Below, in pieces: positions 1-9,713 of a stretch of DNA of 53,230 nt. Made by a program: the position numbers and the translations under genes. The notes under the pieces were generated by a model, which had not been told where the DNA came from, searched no databases, and saw only the letters and a program-made list of their open reading frames with translations. Source of the DNA: Porticoccus sp033791605 (GTDB taxonomy: Bacteria; Pseudomonadota; Gammaproteobacteria; Pseudomonadales; Porticoccaceae). Position 1 is the first letter of the stretch. Every line of letters starts with the position of its first letter. Location of the stretch: NCBI GenBank assembly GCA_033791605.1, contig JASJGJ010000057.1, positions 1 through 53,230 on the forward strand, in the 5' to 3' direction.

Positions 1-782
1 GCTGTCACCATCGTTGCCGCATGAATCAATGCACTGACAGGTGTAGGCCCAGCCATGGCATCGGGCAACCACGTATGTAACGGCAACTGAGCCGACTTGC
101 CCACTGCACCGCCCAAAAGTAATAAACAAGCAATAACCGGCAAGGTATCACCCACTTGCCACTGAGCTTTGGCAGCCTCGGCCATAGGTTGTATATCCAG
201 CGTTCCCAATTCGGTAAACAGTAAGAATAGGCCCACAGCCATAGCTGCATCGCCTATCCGTGTCACCACAAAGGCTTTACGAGCTGCGGCACCATTAGCG
301 GGATCTTGATACCAAAACCCAATCAACAGATAACTGCAGGCACCCACACCTTCCCACCCCAGATACAACAACAGCAGATTATCCGCCATCACCAATATCA
401 ACATGGCAAACACAAACATATTTAAGTAAGCAAAATAACGGCTAAAGCTAACGTCATCTTCCATAAATTCGGTGGAAAATAAATGAATCAAAAAGCCAAC
501 ACCAGTGATCACTGACATCATCACCAACGTCAGTCCATCCAGATAAAAGGCGATATCTGGTGAGAAATTTCCTACTTGCATCCAGGTCCATAAAACCTGG
601 TGATGTGGTTGTCCTGACTCCATAAAGGCCACACCCACCAACAAGGTAGCCACTGCAGCCAAACCTACAGAACCTGCACCAAGAATCGCCACGAACCTTT
701 TTGGCATTTTCCCCAAGGTCACCATTAATAAGATTGAGCTAACCAAAGGAAATAAAGGAATGAGCGGCAGTAGTTTCAACAT
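1..782 (-). CDS. nuoL: NADH-quinone oxidoreductase subunit L, N-terminal part (cut by window edge)
   Basis: This is an antiporter-like membrane subunit of respiratory complex I that pumps protons in the inner membrane. About 260 residues are present, starting at the ATG at 782; the C-terminal half lies beyond the left edge. The residues expected for proton transfer are visible at E. coli-like positions: Glu144 in the GWEGVGACSYLL stretch, Lys229 in VGKSAQLPLHTWLPDAM, and His254 in SALIHAATMV. The sequence is strongly hydrophobic, with about eight predicted helices. It follows nuoK after a 21-base gap as the last visible gene of the nuo operon. The identification is firm; only the C-terminus is unknown. 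Confidence 0.96.
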   Translation of the reverse strand, partial: MLKLLPLIPLFPLVSSILLMVTLGKMPKRFVAILGAGSVGLAAVATLLVGVAFMESGQPHHQVLWTWMQVGNFSPDIAFYLDGLTLVMMSVITGVGFLIHLFSTEFMEDDVSFSRYFAYLNMFVFAMLILVMADNLLLLYLGWEGVGACSYLLIGFWYQDPANGAAARKAFVVTRIGDAAMAVGLFLLFTELGTLDIQPMAEAAKAQWQVGDTLPVIACLLLLGGAVGKSAQLPLHTWLPDAMAGPTPVSALIHAATMVT

Positions 783-803
783 AGGGTCAACCTCAACACA
801 AGA

Positions 804-1118
804 TCATCCTCTCATCCTATTGGCATCATCCATATCCAAGCTTTTGAAACGGCGCTGGATTTGAAGCACCAAGCCCAAACCCACAGCTACTTCGGCAGCC
901 GCTACGGCAAGAATCATCATAAACACGATTTGACCGTCGGCCTGTCCCCATCGAGCACCCGCAGCAACAAAAGCTACCGCCGATGAATTCAGCATGACTT
1001 CCAGAGATACCAAAATAAAAATGATATTCCGTCGCATCATCAGCCCCAATAACCCGCAAATAAACAACAACGCAGACAACAACAAAACATGATCCAGAGG
1101 AATACCGACACCGTCCAT
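804..1118 (-). CDS. nuoK: NADH-quinone oxidoreductase subunit K
   Basis: This is a small three-helix membrane subunit of complex I (104 residues; the family norm is about 100). The buried glutamates used in proton transfer are present at Glu40 (VSLEVML) and Glu76 (AAAEVAVG), matching Glu36 and Glu72 of E. coli with a four-residue offset. The C-terminus ends in the typical NRMRG. The start codon shares one base with the nuoJ stop (TAATG), so translation is probably coupled. Confidence 0.97.
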   Translation of the reverse strand: MDGVGIPLDHVLLLSALLFICGLLGLMMRRNIIFILVSLEVMLNSSAVAFVAAGARWGQADGQIVFMMILAVAAAEVAVGLGLVLQIQRRFKSLDMDDANRMRG

Positions 1119-1672
1119 TAGCGCCCCCCCTCTTTTCCGACTTTACCGGCTCTGGTCTCTTTGCTCTCTCTGCCCTCTTCAAGGTAGCGGCGACCGAGGT
1201 GATAGGCGCCGATCAATCCGGCCAAGAGCAACATAGAAGCAATTTCAACGGCGAGAACGTAGGGGCCAAATAATGTCAGCCCTACTTGTTTAGGCGTAAC
1301 CAACCCTTGCGTAGCGGCAGGCGCACTATGTGACAGTACTAGCACCAGCTCAACCAGCAAGAGCAGTGCAAGGATAACGGGGACGATCCAGACTTGGGGC
1401 TTGAGCAATTGTTTCTCACGCCGATCACCCTTTTCGCCCAGGTTCAGCATCATAATCACAAAAATAAACAACACCATAATGGCGCCGGCATAGATCACCA
1501 CTTCTAAAGCCGCAGCAAACGGAGCGCCAATCAAATAAAAGACCACTGCGACAGCCAGTAGAGATAAAATTAGATAAATCAACGCGTGGGTGGCATTGGC
1601 ACGGGTTAGTGCAAGAATGGTTGAGACCAACGCAATGGTTGATGCCATATAAAAAAGGACCAACTCTAACAT
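1118..1672 (-). CDS. nuoJ: NADH-quinone oxidoreductase subunit J
   Basis: This is a membrane subunit of complex I with five predicted helices and 184 residues, the usual length. The region GAPFAAALEVVIYAGAIMVLF is the typical NuoJ helix 3 area, which undergoes the pi-bulge transition during turnover. The hydrophilic C-terminal tail (GRESKETRAGKVGKEGGR) is charged and variable. The start is preceded by a G-rich ribosome binding site (GGGGGACGAG). It lies 52 bases after nuoI and overlaps nuoK by one base. Confidence 0.96.
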   Translation of the reverse strand: MLELVLFYMASTIALVSTILALTRANATHALIYLILSLLAVAVVFYLIGAPFAAALEVVIYAGAIMVLFIFVIMMLNLGEKGDRREKQLLKPQVWIVPVILALLLLVELVLVLSHSAPAATQGLVTPKQVGLTLFGPYVLAVEIASMLLLAGLIGAYHLGRRYLEEGRESKETRAGKVGKEGGR

Positions 1673-1724
1673 CTCGTCCCCCTAGACAACCCACTCATCA
1701 TCTTGATTCTTAATGACACCTTTT

Positions 1725-2240
1725 TCATGGAAGTAGGCTCCGGACATCAATGGGCCGAGCTTCATTCTCAGCCTCACCTTTGTCTTTCCAACCCGTTTGC
1801 ATCCCCGACACCCGGTAAAAATTGTAGTCGTGATATTTACCTGTGCCATTAATTAACAAATGTTCTTTTTCATACACCATATTCTGACGATCGTATTCAC
1901 ACATTTCGAAATCTGGTGTTAGTTGAATAGCGTAGGTCGGGCAAGCCTCTTCACACATACCACACATAATGCAGCGTGAGAAATTGATCCGAAAAAATTC
2001 TGGGTACCAACTACCGTCATCACGGGTACCTTTTTGTAGAGCGATACAATCCACCGGACAAGCCACCGCACAGAGATTGCATGCCACGCAACGTTCTTCC
2101 CCATCAGGGTCACGGGTCAGAACAATACGGCCTCGATAGCGAGGAGAGAGATAAGGTTTTTCTTCAGGATATTGAACAGTTTCAGCGGGCGTAAACGTGT
2201 GCATTAACACGCGCCACATAGTTCGCAACTGACTAATCAT
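1725..2240 (-). CDS. nuoI: NADH-quinone oxidoreductase subunit I (two 4Fe-4S clusters)
   Basis: This is a ferredoxin-like peripheral subunit that carries clusters N6a and N6b and passes electrons towards NuoB and quinone. Two CxxCxxCxxxCP motifs are present: Cys51, 54, 57 and 61, and Cys90, 93, 96 and 100. It has 171 residues and a shorter N-terminus than E. coli (180). The core (RGRIVLTRDPDGEERCVACN) and the end (PIDVRSLLP) are near-identical to the family. The start overlaps the nuoH stop by four bases (ATGA), and a strong GGAGGTG site lies inside the nuoH end. Confidence 0.98.
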   Translation of the reverse strand: MISQLRTMWRVLMHTFTPAETVQYPEEKPYLSPRYRGRIVLTRDPDGEERCVACNLCAVACPVDCIALQKGTRDDGSWYPEFFRINFSRCIMCGMCEEACPTYAIQLTPDFEMCEYDRQNMVYEKEHLLINGTGKYHDYNFYRVSGMQTGWKDKGEAENEARPIDVRSLLP

Positions 2241-3202
2241 ACGGCACCTCCATCCGATAGCCAGAGTGCAATGGCGCCAGTAAACACTAAATTAACCAAG
2301 GTCAGAGGCAACATAACTTTCCAACCTAGGGACATTAGCTGGTCATAACGAGGGCGAGGGATAGCTGCCCGCAGCAGTACAAAGAAGCAGATGACGATAA
2401 AGGTTTTAAGACCGAACCATACAATGGGGGGAAGCCAGGGACCGAGCCAACCACCAAAGAACAGGGTAACAATCATGCTGGAAATTAAGATCAGCCCCAG
2501 ATATTCACCCAGCATAAACATGGCGAATTTCATGCCGCCATATTCCGTATGAAAACCCGCCGTGAGCTCATGTTCGGCTTCAGGTAAATCAAATGGCAAG
2601 CGATGACTTTCGGCAATACCAGCAACGGTGAACACAAACAAGCCTAGAAACTGTGAGATGCAATACCAGCCATCAGCCTGTGACTCAACAATCTCCCTGA
2701 GATTAAAGCTACCAGAGAGCATCACCACACCCATCAGTGCCAGCCCCATAAACACTTCATAGCTGACCATTTGGGCCGCAGAGCGCAATCCACCTAACAA
2801 GGCATATTTATTATTGGAAGCCAACCCACCAAGTAAGACGCTATATACCGCCAATGACGTCATACCAAGGAAGAACAGCAAACCGATATTCATGTCGATA
2901 ATTTGTAGCCCAGGTGCAAATGGCACCACGGCAAAACCCAGCATCATGGCCATCACAATGGCCGTGGGCGCAAAAATAAAGACAACTTTATCAGCAAACG
3001 GGGGAACCCAATCATCCTTAGTGAGCAGTTTCAACATATCCGCCGCCACTTGCAGAATGCCAAAGGGCCCCAACCGATTTGGGCCATAGCGATCTTGCCA
3101 AATACCCAGCAAACGACGCTCCCACCAAGTCATCACTGCAGCTCCACCCACTGCACCTAGCAACACAACGAAAGCAAACAAAATGATCATGCCGTCAGAC
3201 AT
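2237..3202 (-). CDS. nuoH: NADH-quinone oxidoreductase subunit H
   Basis: This membrane subunit forms much of the quinone-binding chamber at the junction with the peripheral arm. It is 321 residues long from the ATG at 3202, with eight or so helices. Family motifs are visible: ERRLLGIWQDRYGPNRLGPFG near the N-terminus, NKYALLGGLRSAAQMVSYEV, LPFDLPEAEHELTAGFHTEY (acidic quinone-cavity loop) and RPRYDQLMSLGWK. I chose the ATG at 3202 over the in-frame GTG at 3214 because a GGGGTG site sits six to nine bases upstream and NuoH proteins normally start close to this point. It overlaps the end of nuoG by eight bases. Confidence 0.96.
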   Translation of the reverse strand: MSDGMIILFAFVVLLGAVGGAAVMTWWERRLLGIWQDRYGPNRLGPFGILQVAADMLKLLTKDDWVPPFADKVVFIFAPTAIVMAMMLGFAVVPFAPGLQIIDMNIGLLFFLGMTSLAVYSVLLGGLASNNKYALLGGLRSAAQMVSYEVFMGLALMGVVMLSGSFNLREIVESQADGWYCISQFLGLFVFTVAGIAESHRLPFDLPEAEHELTAGFHTEYGGMKFAMFMLGEYLGLILISSMIVTLFFGGWLGPWLPPIVWFGLKTFIVICFFVLLRAAIPRPRYDQLMSLGWKVMLPLTLVNLVFTGAIALWLSDGGAV

Positions 3203-6005
3203 ACGACACCCCACTTACACCACGGTGTTCTGGGTTGGGGGCGTTAGGATTATCCGTGGCAATGAGCTCAGGCTTACGACGCTGCCAATCTTCCGATTTT
3301 TGTAGCAATACCATTGAACCAGCAACCAATGTCTCCGCTCCCGGCATTCCTTGGGTAAAGCCAACACAGCCTTTTGCCAAAGAAGAATCGACCAACACCT
3401 CCAATAACACCTTTGTATCACCGGCTATCACAACAACACCATCACCATCGGCAACCTGAAGCTTATTCGCATCGTCTGAGCATATGATGACCTGAGCATC
3501 ACCAGCCAGCTCAGCAATGGCACGAGCTTGGATGCTCAATTCATCGCTGCCAAAAACCCGATAAACGGGAACCAGTAAAAAACCAGTATCTGACGGCTGA
3601 AAGGGCTTAGGCACAGAACAGTTATGCAGATCTACGCCCAGACCAGAAGTAATTAATCGTACCCCCGCGGAACCACCCTTAATCGCACCACCGGCTTCAT
3701 GTTGAAATTTTTGTATGGACTGATTGGAGTTCCATCCTGGAGACCAGCTATAGGACATCAATGAACTAGGCAACCCGACACTCAAGCCTTCCATACTGTA
3801 GGACAACGGTGTTTCATCATCTGTCGGCTGCTGGGGTTCATGAACTGACACGTTGGCTCGCATAGCAGTACGACCACTATAGCGGGCAGGTTGCCGAGGT
3901 ATTTTTAACCCGTGACTCCTGAACTGGTGATTTGGTGCGGCAAAAGCAATATTAGATAATGCGGGCATATCCTGTGCGCAGGCTTGTTCCACCTGGTCAA
4001 AATGCGCCAATTGGTCAAACCCCCACAACCCCAATACCTGACCAAGTTCGGATAACCACTGCCAACTGGCAAGCCGATCATCTTCTGCCACAAATACCGG
4101 GTAATAACGCTGAGCCCGCCCTTCACTACTGATCAAGGTACCTTCTGACTCAGCGAAAGTTGCAGTAGGCAGGGCAACATGTGACTTTGACAAGGTGGCA
4201 TTATCCAAAGAATCTAAAACGACAAGACGCTTGATATCACCCAATATCTGGTCAATTTTTTCAGCAGGTACCCGTCGATAAAGATCATTTTCAAGAACAA
4301 CCAAGGTATCAATATCACCTTGGGCAGCACGCTCAGCCAGCTCATCAAACCCTACACCTTCGCCATCATCCACCATAGCTACACCAAGGCTATTACATTC
4401 TGGGACGCTCAAGCTAAGCATTACATTCTTCTCTTCAGGCTCATCAGACAACAGAGCCTCCGCCACTGCGGCAGCACTCTCTAGGACTGAAGCATTTAAT
4501 AAGCTGACACCGGAAACAATTATTGGGTTTTTCGCAGCTTTTAACGCCGAAGCAATGGTACTCGCCAGTGCCGCTATCGCTGTTTCGACACCATCTAAGC
4601 GACGTCCAGCTATTTCTGCCGCTACAGCAAACCCCAAGCGAGCAATATCATCGGGCGCCAGTGAAACACTCCTCGCAGCAATATCATTGAGGCGACTTTC
4701 GTGGACTCCAACAATAAACACAGGGCTGTACTGATCTTGCGCCAAATTCCGTATCGCAGCATCCATCCATGGTTCCAGACGCATATCCGCCGCCAACTCT
4801 CTCGCTTTACTGCGAGCCGCTTGTCGAAGCGCTAAAGCCAAACGGGGGGCGGTATTGCTAACATCCTCACCAAGAATTAATACCGCATCAGCAGATTCAA
4901 TTTGATGGAGAGAGGGGCTAATAGCTCTAGTTTGACTGAGTGTATCGACAACCTGCCGAACTAAAGCACATTCCAAATCACCCATTCCTGTAGAAAAATG
5001 TTTGCTCCCTACAAACCGACGCAATAGGTAATTTGCCTCTACCGAGGCACGAGGAGACCCGACGCCAGCAACAGTTCCCTGCTGGCACAAACTTGCCACC
5101 TCACTCAAGGCGTCGTCTGCTTTGATGGCACGGTAACTACCATCTTCTTGGCGAACTCCGGCAAAGCTGAGTCGGGAGTCACTGTTGACAAAATCAGCAC
5201 CAAATCGGCCGCGATCACATAAGAAATAACCGTTCACTTCGTGATTGAAACGATTCTGGATACGTTTTAGTTTGCCGTAGCGTTCCCCAGGAGATGTGTT
5301 ACAACCCACAGCACAACTAACACAAATGGATGGGGCTGACTGTAAATCCCACTTACGGCTGTAATCGTTAAGCAGTGGTTTATCCGTAAACACCCCTGTA
5401 GGACAAACTTCCACTAGGTTTCCGGCAAATTCGCTTTGCAACACACCGTCTTTATGCCGTCCAAAATACACATGATCGTGGGATGCTAGTGCCGCCAAGT
5501 CTGTACCACCTGCATAGTCTCGATAAAAACGCACACAGCGGTAACAACTGATACAGCGATTCATTTCGTGGTTAATTAGTGGTCCCAAATACTGGTTGCG
5601 GTGGGTATTCTTTTTACCGCGATAACGACGATCACGGTGGCCAACCATTACGGTCATATCCTGTAAGTGACACTCCCCACCTTCGGCACACACAGGGCAA
5701 TCGTGGGGATGATTTAACATCAATGATTCAACGACAGACTTTCTGAATTCACTGGCAGTTTCGCCCTGGAGAGATAACATTGCGCCCTCAGTCACCGGCG
5801 TCATACAACCCATAACGATACGACCCCTGATATCTTCTTCATTTTGATATTGCACCATGGCACATTGACGACAAGAGCCAATGGAACCCATGGAGGGGTG
5901 CCAACAGAAATAAGGCAAATCCAACCCCAAGTTAAGGCAGGTTTCCAAGAGATTTTTTCCTGCCTCCACTTCGTAAGCTGTGCCATCAATGTAGATAGTC
6001 GGCAT
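3195..6005 (-). CDS. nuoG: NADH-quinone oxidoreductase subunit G (multi Fe-S)
   Basis: This is the largest peripheral subunit of complex I and carries several Fe-S clusters between NADH and the quinone site. From the ATG at 6005 it has 936 residues. Cluster ligands fall at E. coli-like positions: N1b Cys34, 45, 48, 67; N5 His99, Cys103, 106, 112; N4 Cys151, 154, 157, 201; and the extra N7 cluster Cys228, 231, 235, 263. The N7 set places it in the group that keeps this off-pathway cluster. The large C-terminal molybdopterin-oxidoreductase-like domain is more divergent. The open frame extends upstream to 6068, but the ATG at 6005 shares a base with the nuoF stop (TAATG) and matches the family N-terminus MPTIYIDG. 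Confidence 0.97.
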   Translation of the reverse strand: MPTIYIDGTAYEVEAGKNLLETCLNLGLDLPYFCWHPSMGSIGSCRQCAMVQYQNEEDIRGRIVMGCMTPVTEGAMLSLQGETASEFRKSVVESLMLNHPHDCPVCAEGGECHLQDMTVMVGHRDRRYRGKKNTHRNQYLGPLINHEMNRCISCYRCVRFYRDYAGGTDLAALASHDHVYFGRHKDGVLQSEFAGNLVEVCPTGVFTDKPLLNDYSRKWDLQSAPSICVSCAVGCNTSPGERYGKLKRIQNRFNHEVNGYFLCDRGRFGADFVNSDSRLSFAGVRQEDGSYRAIKADDALSEVASLCQQGTVAGVGSPRASVEANYLLRRFVGSKHFSTGMGDLECALVRQVVDTLSQTRAISPSLHQIESADAVLILGEDVSNTAPRLALALRQAARSKARELAADMRLEPWMDAAIRNLAQDQYSPVFIVGVHESRLNDIAARSVSLAPDDIARLGFAVAAEIAGRRLDGVETAIAALASTIASALKAAKNPIIVSGVSLLNASVLESAAAVAEALLSDEPEEKNVMLSLSVPECNSLGVAMVDDGEGVGFDELAERAAQGDIDTLVVLENDLYRRVPAEKIDQILGDIKRLVVLDSLDNATLSKSHVALPTATFAESEGTLISSEGRAQRYYPVFVAEDDRLASWQWLSELGQVLGLWGFDQLAHFDQVEQACAQDMPALSNIAFAAPNHQFRSHGLKIPRQPARYSGRTAMRANVSVHEPQQPTDDETPLSYSMEGLSVGLPSSLMSYSWSPGWNSNQSIQKFQHEAGGAIKGGSAGVRLITSGLGVDLHNCSVPKPFQPSDTGFLLVPVYRVFGSDELSIQARAIAELAGDAQVIICSDDANKLQVADGDGVVVIAGDTKVLLEVLVDSSLAKGCVGFTQGMPGAETLVAGSMVLLQKSEDWQRRKPELIATDNPNAPNPEHRGVSGVSYV

Positions 6006-7360
6006 TAGGCACTCTCCCCCTGGGCTTTTACATCTAGAGCTTTTATGTCCGAAGCATAGGGACAACACCCTTGTTCAACATGAGCCTCAAAATCACTCTG
6101 AAAATATTTCAGTGCACTCTGTAAAGGTTCCATAGCACCGGGAGCCAATGCACAGTGGGTATTGCCAATGGCCCCAATGTATTTAACCTGCCGTAATAGG
6201 GTTTCAAGATCTTCCTTGCGACCCCGGCCCGCTTCGATGTCTTCCAACACTTGTCGGGTCCAGGGCAAGCCTTCGCGACAAGGGGTACAAAAACCACAGG
6301 ATTCATGGGCAAAGAAACGAATAAGATTCAGCACCATCCCTACTGGGCAGGTTTTATCATCCAGAATAATCATGGTACCTGTGCCCATACGGCTGCCCGC
6401 AGCACCAATAGACCCATAGTCCATGGGTAAATCGAGATGCTCTTCTACTAGAAAATCTGTTGAGCCGCCACCCGGCAAAAACCCTTTTAGTTTCCGGCCC
6501 TCCACCATGCCACCGGCATGCTGCTCAAGAATTTCTCGAACAGGCGTCCCTATGGGTAACTCCCAACACCCGGGGTTTTTCACATAACCACTGGCACCAT
6601 ACAATTTGGTACCAGCATCTTCACCAAGGCCTAATGACTGAAACCACTCGGGGCCTTTGTCAATAATATGAGAGATATTGCACAGGGTTTCGACGTTGTT
6701 GACGATGGTTGGACGTCCCCATAACCCACTCACTTGGGGGAAAGGCGGCTTGGCTCGAGGATTTGCACGCTTACCCTCTAAAGCATTTATCAATGCCGTC
6801 TCTTCGCCGCAGATATAACGTCCGGCACTGGTATGAACATGCATTTCAAGGTCATAACCACTGCCTAAAATATTTTCTCCTAGATAGCCCTTTTTATAGC
6901 AATCAACCAAGGCCTGCTCCAGGCGCTCAATGGCCACGACATATTCACCACGAATAAAGATATAGGAAAGATCAGCCTGAATTGTGTAGGCAGCTAATAT
7001 CATGCCCTCAATTAGCTGATGGGGATCACACTCCATTAACAACCGGTCTTTAAAAGTCCCGGGCTCCATTTCATCGGCGTTGCAAACTAGGTATTTGTGC
7101 CCGGGACTGCACTTTTCACCCATGGGGACAAAACTCCATTTCATTCCAGTAGGGAATCCGGCGCCGCCTCGACCCCTCAGGTTTGATGCTTTAATCACTT
7201 CCAGACAATCATTAGAAGACATACCTGACATCACTTTATGGAGCGCTCTATATCCACCGTTGGCCTCATAGGCTGTCATATCTGTTGGAACCAAATCTGG
7301 ACCAATATTCCGGGTGAGGACTTTTTCATTCATCGGTGTTTTTGTAGAAGAAACGTCCAT
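6005..7360 (-). CDS. nuoF: NADH-quinone oxidoreductase subunit F (NADH- and FMN-binding)
   Basis: This is the electron-entry subunit: it binds NADH and FMN and carries cluster N3. It has 451 residues. Visible features are the glycine-rich nucleotide site (LRGRGGAGFPTGMKW, about 61-75), NADEMEPGTFKDR and GRYICGEETALINALEGKR (FMN site), and the 4Fe-4S ligands Cys355, 358, 361 and 403 in ESCGFCTPCREG and THCALAPG. I chose the ATG at 7360 over the in-frame TTG at 7363: it overlaps the nuoE stop as TGATG and has a GGAGGA site upstream. The end overlaps nuoG by one base. Confidence 0.97.
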   Translation of the reverse strand: MDVSSTKTPMNEKVLTRNIGPDLVPTDMTAYEANGGYRALHKVMSGMSSNDCLEVIKASNLRGRGGAGFPTGMKWSFVPMGEKCSPGHKYLVCNADEMEPGTFKDRLLMECDPHQLIEGMILAAYTIQADLSYIFIRGEYVVAIERLEQALVDCYKKGYLGENILGSGYDLEMHVHTSAGRYICGEETALINALEGKRANPRAKPPFPQVSGLWGRPTIVNNVETLCNISHIIDKGPEWFQSLGLGEDAGTKLYGASGYVKNPGCWELPIGTPVREILEQHAGGMVEGRKLKGFLPGGGSTDFLVEEHLDLPMDYGSIGAAGSRMGTGTMIILDDKTCPVGMVLNLIRFFAHESCGFCTPCREGLPWTRQVLEDIEAGRGRKEDLETLLRQVKYIGAIGNTHCALAPGAMEPLQSALKYFQSDFEAHVEQGCCPYASDIKALDVKAQGESA

Positions 7361-7875
7361 CAAGCGTCCTCCTCTTTACCCATTTTTTTGGCAAAAATCT
7401 GATCAATCTTTTCATTGTTCAGATTGGTATGCAGATCATCACCCACCATCATCACTGGCGCTTTATCACAGGCACCTAGGCAGGGTACGGGGATCAACGT
7501 GTACTGGTTATCCCCAGTGGTTTCACCGTAATCCACACCCAGTGCTTCAGAGATTTTTTGTTTGACGCCCTCACAACCTCGAATCCAGCAACTCACGCTG
7601 TCGCAAAACAGCACCACTTTTTCACCCACCGGCTGCCGATAAATTAAGTTGTAAAACGTTGCTACCCCCTCAAGGGCTTCGGGCGACATCTCCAGATAAC
7701 GGGCAATGGCGACCAAAGATTCATCAGAAACCCAACCCCTTTGACGCTGGACAATTTTCAATGCATCAATAGCAGCACCAGATTTCTGTGGCATATGAAC
7801 CAGCTCTGCCTCTATCTGTTGAATTTCTTCCGCAGACAATGCGATATCAGACTGAATTAACTGCTGCTCACTCAT
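7360..7875 (-). CDS. nuoE: NADH-quinone oxidoreductase subunit E (2Fe-2S)
   Basis: This is a thioredoxin-fold peripheral subunit that carries the 2Fe-2S cluster N1a and partners NuoF. It has 171 residues, the usual length. Ligands Cys91 and Cys96 (LFCDSVSCW) and Cys132 and Cys136 (VPCLGACDKAP) are all present. The helical N-terminus contains the typical GVATFYN segment. It overlaps nuoCD by four bases (ATGA) and nuoF by one base. Confidence 0.97.
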   Translation of the reverse strand: MSEQQLIQSDIALSAEEIQQIEAELVHMPQKSGAAIDALKIVQRQRGWVSDESLVAIARYLEMSPEALEGVATFYNLIYRQPVGEKVVLFCDSVSCWIRGCEGVKQKISEALGVDYGETTGDNQYTLIPVPCLGACDKAPVMMVGDDLHTNLNNEKIDQIFAKKMGKEEDA

Positions 7876-9623
7876 CGGTCTACGTCCGCCATAACAAAAT
7901 CGATGCTGGCAATAATTGTGATTAAATCTGCAATCATCAGCCCGCGGCTAATCAAAGGAATCTGTTGTAGATGGGGAAAAGACGGCGTCCTGATTCGGGT
8001 GCGGTAGGACATCGTTCCACCATCACTAATGAGGTGATAGCTGTTGTGGCCTTTTGTCGCCTCGATTAGTTGAGTCGCTTCACCCGTCGGTATAACCGGC
8101 CCCCAACTGACATTCAGAAAGTGGTGTATCAGTGTTTCAATATCTTGCATGGTCCGCTCTTTTGGCGGAGGTGTGGTTAATCGATGGTCACTTTTATAAG
8201 GCCCTTCAGGCATGTTATCCAGACACTGTCGAATAATGCGTAAGCTTTGACGGATCTCTTCAATTCTCACCACGGCCCGATCATAGGAATCGCCGCTGTT
8301 GCCTACTGGCACTTCGAAATCGAATTGATCGTAGCCACCATAGGGGCGGTCTCTGCGCAGATCCCAATCCATTCCCGTCGCCCGCAAACCGGGTCCGGTA
8401 ACCCCCCAATCAATCGCTTCTTGTTGGGTATAACGACCCACACCCATCGCGCGTTTCTGCAAAATTTTATTTTGCATTGCCATCTTGTCGTAGTGGTCTA
8501 GCCGTGCTGGTAAGGCATCGATAAAATCACGCACCATTTTTTCCCAGCCGTTAGGCAGGTCTTGTGCCACACCACCAATGCGGAACCAAGCAGGGTGCAT
8601 TCGACCGCCGGTAATCGCCTCGACAATACCGAACAACCGCTCTCGGTCGGCAAACATATAAAACACCGGCGACATTTGCCCCACGTCCTGAGCAAAGGTG
8701 CCATAAAACACTAGGTGACTGGAGATACGAAACAGTTCAGACATCATGATGCGGATGACTTTGGCGCGATCAGGTACTTGAATACCTGCCAATTTTTCTA
8801 CCGACAGCACATAGGCGAGGTTATTCATAACCCCACCCAGATAATCGATACGATCCGTGTAGGGAATGAAGCTATGCCAAGTCTGGCGTTCACCCATTTT
8901 TTCTGCACCGCGGTGGTGGTAACCAATATCGGGAACCGCATCCACCACAATTTCACCATCGAGCTGCAAGGCTATCCGAAAGACCCCGTGGACACTGGGA
9001 TGGTTAGGCCCCAAATTAAGAAACATGAATTCGGTGTCATCAGTTTTTTGTTCCATACCCCATTGCTCTGGGCGGAACCGCAATGCCTCTTGCTCCCTAT
9101 CCTGCTTTTCCTGATCCAAGCTAAATGGCTCCATTTCCGTAGCTCTTGCAGGGTGGTCCTTACGAAGAGGATGTCCTTCCCAGGTGGGCGGCATCAAAAT
9201 GCGATATAAATTGGGGTGGCCACTGAAGTCGATGCCAAACATGTCCCAGACTTCACGCTCGTACCAATTGGCGTTCGGCCAGATATCAATGATGGTGGGC
9301 ACTTGGATGTCCGGCTCGACCAATGCCACTTTGATCCGAACATCTTCATTGCGGCTAAAAGACAGCAGGTGATAAACCACGGTGAAATCTGCCCCTGGCT
9401 GACCTTCACGGTGGACTCTTAACCGCTCATCGATACCAAACAGATCATGGAGCATGGGGAATTTTGGCTTGAGATACCGGAGAATATATTGAAGCTTATC
9501 TTTCTCCACCCAAAGGGTAGCAATACCATCAGCGCAAGTCTGAACCTTAAAACAGTCCTCACCGAACCGTTCATACAGCTCGGCAATAATGCCTGTTTGT
9601 TGCAGGGTTTCAGTTGCTTGCAT
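7872..9623 (-). CDS. nuoC: Fused NADH-quinone oxidoreductase subunit C/D
   Basis: This is a fusion of the 30 kDa (NuoC, about residues 1-170) and 49 kDa (NuoD, about 195-583) subunits, commonly called nuoCD. The C part has NWYEREVWDMFGIDFSGHPNLYRIL. The D part has FLNLGPNHPSVHGVFRIALQLDGE (quinone-site His) and YHHRGAEKMGERQTW. It helps form the quinone pocket with NuoB and NuoH. The C-D fusion occurs in enterobacteria and pseudomonads among others. The start at 9623 is typical. Upstream of it a 90-base A-rich spacer (on the coding strand) separates it from nuoB, in contrast to the overlaps elsewhere in the operon. Confidence 0.97.
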   Translation of the reverse strand: MQATETLQQTGIIAELYERFGEDCFKVQTCADGIATLWVEKDKLQYILRYLKPKFPMLHDLFGIDERLRVHREGQPGADFTVVYHLLSFSRNEDVRIKVALVEPDIQVPTIIDIWPNANWYEREVWDMFGIDFSGHPNLYRILMPPTWEGHPLRKDHPARATEMEPFSLDQEKQDREQEALRFRPEQWGMEQKTDDTEFMFLNLGPNHPSVHGVFRIALQLDGEIVVDAVPDIGYHHRGAEKMGERQTWHSFIPYTDRIDYLGGVMNNLAYVLSVEKLAGIQVPDRAKVIRIMMSELFRISSHLVFYGTFAQDVGQMSPVFYMFADRERLFGIVEAITGGRMHPAWFRIGGVAQDLPNGWEKMVRDFIDALPARLDHYDKMAMQNKILQKRAMGVGRYTQQEAIDWGVTGPGLRATGMDWDLRRDRPYGGYDQFDFEVPVGNSGDSYDRAVVRIEEIRQSLRIIRQCLDNMPEGPYKSDHRLTTPPPKERTMQDIETLIHHFLNVSWGPVIPTGEATQLIEATKGHNSYHLISDGGTMSYRTRIRTPSFPHLQQIPLISRGLMIADLITIIASIDFVMADVDR

Positions 9624-9713
9624 ACGTCTATCCCAGTTTATTTTTTGTATTTTTATTTTTATCGTGTTCTTTTCTTATCTATTCTCTTTGTAAGCTCCTG
9701 AATATACCCTTGA

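Noticed and set aside
8715..9209. 164-codon plus-strand frame
   Set aside because: It is antisense to nuoCD and has no features of its own.
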